Shown here: piece after piece, positions 60,606 through 64,000 of the stretch
Layout of the letters: each line of letters begins with the position of its first letter
Numbering within the stretch: position 1 is the stretch's first letter
NCBI RefSeq assembly: GCF_036346595.1
Contig: NZ_CP107834.1
Location: 744,001 to 808,000 of the forward strand
DNA from: Streptomyces sp. NBC_00525
GTDB taxonomy: Bacteria > Actinomycetota > Actinomycetes > Streptomycetales > Streptomycetaceae
Length of the DNA: 64,000 nt
Direction: 5' to 3'
Program-made: the position numbers and the translations under genes
Notes under the pieces: model-generated
The model's input: only the letters and a program-made list of their open reading frames with translations
Databases searched by the model: none
What the model was told of the DNA's origin: nothing

Positions 60606-61888
60606 GCGAGCTTCCCGTCGACGACCGTGGCACGGCCCCGCAGGAAGGTGTGGGTCACTCGGCCCGGCAGCTCGCGTCCCTCGTACGGGGTGTTGCGGCT
60701 GCGGGAGGCGAAGCCCGCGGGGTCCACGGTTCCACGGTATGCCGGATCGACCAGGGTGAGGTTGGCGGGCTCACCCGCCGAGACGGGGCGGCCGTGTCCT
60801 TCGAGCCGTCCGATGGCCGCGGGGCGGGCCGACATGCGGTCGGCGACGCCGGCCCAGTCGAGCAGCCCGGTCTCCACCATCGTCTGCTGGACGACGGAGA
60901 GCGCGGTCTCCAGGCCCACCATGCCCATGGCGGCGGCGGCCCACTCGCAGTCCTTGTCCTCGTGCGGGTGCGGGGCGTGGTCGGTGGCGACGCAGTCGAT
61001 GGTGCCGTCGGCGAGGGCCTCGCGCAGGGCCAGCACGTCGGCCTCGGTGCGCAGCGGCGGGTTGACCTTGTAGACCGGGTTGTAGGACCGGACCAGCTCG
61101 TCGGTGAGGAGGAGGTGGTGCGGGGTGACCTCGGCGGTGACGTTCCAGCCCTTGGACTTGGCCCAGCGCACGATCTCGACGGAGCCTGCGGTGGACAGGT
61201 GGCAGATGTGCACGCGGGAGCCGACGTGGGCGGCGAGCAGGACGTCGCGGGCGATGATCGACTCCTCGGCGACGGCGGGCCAGCCGCCGAGGCCCAGCTC
61301 CGCCGAGACGATGCCCTCGTTCATCTGGGCGCCCTCGGTGAGGCGGGGCTCCTGGGCGTGCTGGGCGACGACGCCGTCGAACGCCTTCACGTACTCCAGG
61401 GCGCGGCGCATGATGACCGCGTCGTCGACGCACTTGCCGTCGTCGGAGAAGACCTTCACCCCGGCGGCGGAGTCGTGCATGGCGCCCAGCTCGGCGAGCT
61501 GCTTGCCCTCCAGGCCGACGGTGACGGCGCCCACGGGCTGCACGTCGCAGTAGCCGGACTCCCTGCCGAGCCGCCAGACCTGCTCGACGACGCCGGCGGT
61601 GTCGGCGACCGGGAAGGTGTTGGCCATGGCGTGCACGGCGGTGAAGCCGCCGGCCGCGGCGGCCCTGGTGCCGGTGAGGACGGTCTCGGAGTCCTCGCGG
61701 CCGGGCTCGCGCAGGTGGGTGTGCAGGTCGACGAGGCCGGGCAGCAGGACCTGGCCGGCCGCCTCGATCACGGTGGCGTCGCCGGCGTCGAGGCCGGTGC
61801 CGACCTCGGCGATGGTCTCGCCGTCGATGAGGACGTCCTGCGGGTCGCCGCCGAGTACCTTCGCGCCGCGGATAAGGATCTTGCTCAT
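60602..61888 (-). CDS. pyrC: Dihydroorotase, type I
   Basis: 428 residues, zinc amidohydrolase. The metal motif DLHTHLREPGREDSETVLTG, HICHLSTAGSVE and CVATDHAPHPHEDK match type I dihydroorotase. It closes carbamoyl-aspartate to dihydroorotate. Two bases separate it from the pyrB stop. Confidence 0.97.
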   Translation of the reverse strand: MSKILIRGAKVLGGDPQDVLIDGETIAEVGTGLDAGDATVIEAAGQVLLPGLVDLHTHLREPGREDSETVLTGTRAAAAGGFTAVHAMANTFPVADTAGVVEQVWRLGRESGYCDVQPVGAVTVGLEGKQLAELGAMHDSAAGVKVFSDDGKCVDDAVIMRRALEYVKAFDGVVAQHAQEPRLTEGAQMNEGIVSAELGLGGWPAVAEESIIARDVLLAAHVGSRVHICHLSTAGSVEIVRWAKSKGWNVTAEVTPHHLLLTDELVRSYNPVYKVNPPLRTEADVLALREALADGTIDCVATDHAPHPHEDKDCEWAAAAMGMVGLETALSVVQQTMVETGLLDWAGVADRMSARPAAIGRLEGHGRPVSAGEPANLTLVDPAYRGTVDPAGFASRSRNTPYEGRELPGRVTHTFLRGRATVVDGKLA

Positions 61889-61890
61889 GG

Positions 61891-62880
61891 TTACTTGTTC
61901 TCCTCGGTACGGGCGGCGGGGGCGGGGGCGGCGGCCTGCTCGTAGCCGCCGAGCAGCAGGTAGAGCACGGCCATGCGGATGGAGACGCCGTTGGCGACCT
62001 GCTCGACCACCGTGCAGCGGTCGGAGTCGGCGACCTCGGCGGTGATCTCCATGCCGCGGACCATCGGGCCGGGGTGCATGACGACGGCGTGCTCGGGCAT
62101 CTTCGCCATGCGCTCGCCGTCCAGGCCGTAGCGGCGCGAGTACTCGCGCTCGGTCGGGAAGTAGGCGGCGTTCATCCGCTCACGCTGCACACGCAGCATC
62201 ATCACAGCGTCGGACTGGGGCAGCACCTCGTCGAGGCCGTAGCTGACCTCGCAGGGCCACCGCTCGACCCCGACCGGGACCAGGGTCGGCGGGGCCACCA
62301 GGGTGACGTGGGCGCCGAGCGTGTTCAGCAGGTGGACGTTGGAGCGGGCGACGCGGCTGTGCAGGATGTCGCCGACGATGGTGATCCGGCGGCCTTCGAG
62401 GTCCTTGCCGAGCCCGGTGTCGGCGCCGACGAGCCGGCGGCGCATGGTGAAGGCGTCGAGCAGGGCCTGGGTGGGGTGCTCGTGGGTGCCGTCGCCCGCG
62501 TTGACGACCGCGCCGTCGATCCATCCGGAGGTGGCCAGGCGGTACGGGGCGCCAGAGGCGCCGTGGCGGATGACGACGGCGTCGGCGCCCATGGCCTCCA
62601 GGGTCAGGGCGGTGTCCTTGAGGGATTCGCCCTTGGAGACGGACGAGCCCTTCGCGGAGAAGTTGATGACGTCGGCGGACAGCCTCTTGGCGGCCGCCTC
62701 GAAGGAGATGCGGGTCCGGGTCGAGTCCTCGAAGAAGAGGTTGACGACGGTCCGGCCGCGCAGGGTCGGGAGTTTCTTGATCGGCCGGTCGGCGACCCTG
62801 GCCATCTCCTCGGCGGTGTCGAGGATCAGGACGGCGTCGTCGCGGGTGAGGTCGGCGGCCGAGATGAGGTGACGCTTCAT
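61891..62880 (-). CDS. pyrB: Aspartate carbamoyltransferase catalytic subunit
   Basis: 329 residues from ATG 62880 (beginning [11 protein letters not shown]), which has GGAGAA about eight bases upstream. An ATG at 62916 in the same frame would add 12 residues ([12 protein letters not shown]) but has no ribosome site. The carbamoyl-phosphate loop [25 protein letters not shown] and [13 protein letters not shown] are intact. No regulatory pyrI gene is nearby. Confidence 0.95.
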   Translation of the reverse strand: MKRHLISAADLTRDDAVLILDTAEEMARVADRPIKKLPTLRGRTVVNLFFEDSTRTRISFEAAAKRLSADVINFSAKGSSVSKGESLKDTALTLEAMGADAVVIRHGASGAPYRLATSGWIDGAVVNAGDGTHEHPTQALLDAFTMRRRLVGADTGLGKDLEGRRITIVGDILHSRVARSNVHLLNTLGAHVTLVAPPTLVPVGVERWPCEVSYGLDEVLPQSDAVMMLRVQRERMNAAYFPTEREYSRRYGLDGERMAKMPEHAVVMHPGPMVRGMEITAEVADSDRCTVVEQVANGVSIRMAVLYLLLGGYEQAAAPAPAARTEENK

Positions 62881-62967
62881 CTGGGTGTTCTCCGGGTGGC
62901 TGGAGTTTTCAGGCATGCGGGCGCGCGGAAGCCGCCGTACGGCGGGCGGGGCCGTACGGGTGGGTGG

Positions 62968-63590
<623 letters not shown>

Positions 63591-63684
63591 TTAAAGGACG
63601 TCGGATGTGCGTCTACCACGCTACCAGGGCCCACGACCGGACCCTTCCCCGCCCCCGGGGAAAGCCGGTACGGACCATCTCAGC

Positions 63685-63726
63685 TTGACGCGACCAAGTA
63701 ACGCTGCGTAACCTCACAGTGAGTTA
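63685..63726 (+). promoter_or_regulatory. bldD promoter with BldD box
   Basis: TTGACG (63685-63690), 18 bases, TAACCT (63709-63714). A BldD-type site GTAACGCTGCGTAAC (63698-63712) overlaps the -10. A near-palindrome TAAC-CTCACAGTGAG-TTA (63709-63726) follows. BldD is known to repress its own promoter. Confidence 0.8.
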
Positions 63727-63773
63727 CCAGCCACGCGGCGCAGCCGCGTACGTTCCAGCGTCCGGGGAGCCAT

Positions 63774-64000
63774 ATGTCCAGCGAATACGCAAAGCAGCTC
63801 GGGGCCAAGCTCCGTGCCATCCGCACCCAGCAGGGCCTCTCCCTCCACGGCGTGGAGGAGAAGTCCCAGGGCCGCTGGAAGGCCGTCGTGGTCGGTTCGT
63901 ACGAACGCGGCGACCGTGCCGTGACCGTACAGCGCCTTGCCGAGCTGGCGGACTTCTACGGTGTCCCGGTCCAGGAGCTCCTGCCGGGCACGACGCCGGG
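63774..64000 (+). CDS. bldD: Developmental regulator BldD (N-terminal part; runs off window)
   Basis: First 75 codons of BldD, the c-di-GMP-responsive repressor of sporulation genes in Streptomyces. The XRE-type HTH QLGAKLRAIRTQQGLSLHGV to VVGSYERGDRAVTVQRLAEL is complete, and the C-terminal c-di-GMP-binding domain lies beyond the edge. ATG at 63774 with GGGGAG five bases upstream. Divergent from pyrR. Confidence 0.97.
   Translation, partial: MSSEYAKQLGAKLRAIRTQQGLSLHGVEEKSQGRWKAVVVGSYERGDRAVTVQRLAELADFYGVPVQELLPGTTP

Noticed and set aside
62881..62916. Longer start for pyrB at 62916
   Set aside because: It has no ribosome site and adds 12 low-complexity residues not usual in the family; ATG 62880 has GGAGAA upstream.

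Overview
The window is a high-GC actinobacterial chromosome segment, almost certainly Streptomyces. It contains bldD, sihF, rbpA, rpoZ and the uninterrupted pyr, rib and sff neighbourhoods, and the gene order closely follows the S. coelicolor region from about SCO1416 to SCO1489 as I recall it. I cannot resolve the species.

Left part (1-13600): the 3' part of the sporulation gene sffA; a MocR regulator facing a YczE membrane protein and a glycerophosphodiesterase; a transporter; rbpA behind a textbook SigR promoter; fxsA and ppm1; an amidohydrolase with an Lrp regulator; two small Streptomyces-type hypotheticals; an acyl-CoA dehydrogenase; and a 47-residue membrane protein. Next comes a short decayed island (about 13740-15350) holding the C-terminus of a CHAT protein, a frameshifted TnpB-like remnant and a broken NAD-dependent epimerase.

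Middle (15366-28731): a Tat-exported C39 peptidase, a P-loop kinase, a candidate small RNA or leaderless transcript, an EccA-like AAA+ ATPase, and a pair of CNNM/CBS membrane proteins. These are followed by the leftward operon ribD-ribE-ribM-ribBA-ribH-hisE-hisG-PH protein. It is headed by an FMN riboswitch with a terminator-like expression platform.

Accessory section (28858-42791): a GH18 chitinase with the direct-repeat chitin-control promoter; a ROK regulator divergent from an MFS transporter over a clear operator; a uracil/xanthine permease; a flavin amine oxidase, nitrilase and AsnC cluster; a GuaB1 (GMP reductase) gene; a lone class I terpene synthase; and a SorC regulator.

Right part (42909-64000): a leftward housekeeping series of rpe, rsmB, fmt, priA (helicase motifs degenerate), metK, coaBC, rpoZ, gmk and sihF. 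It continues into the pyrimidine operon pyrR-pyrB-pyrC-(membrane protein)-carA-carB-pyrD-pyrF, most of whose genes abut or overlap by 4-8 bases. The operon starts from a PyrR-type leader and is divergent from bldD, whose promoter carries a BldD box. The window ends inside bldD. Convergent gene pairs are nearly all separated by long perfect hairpins.
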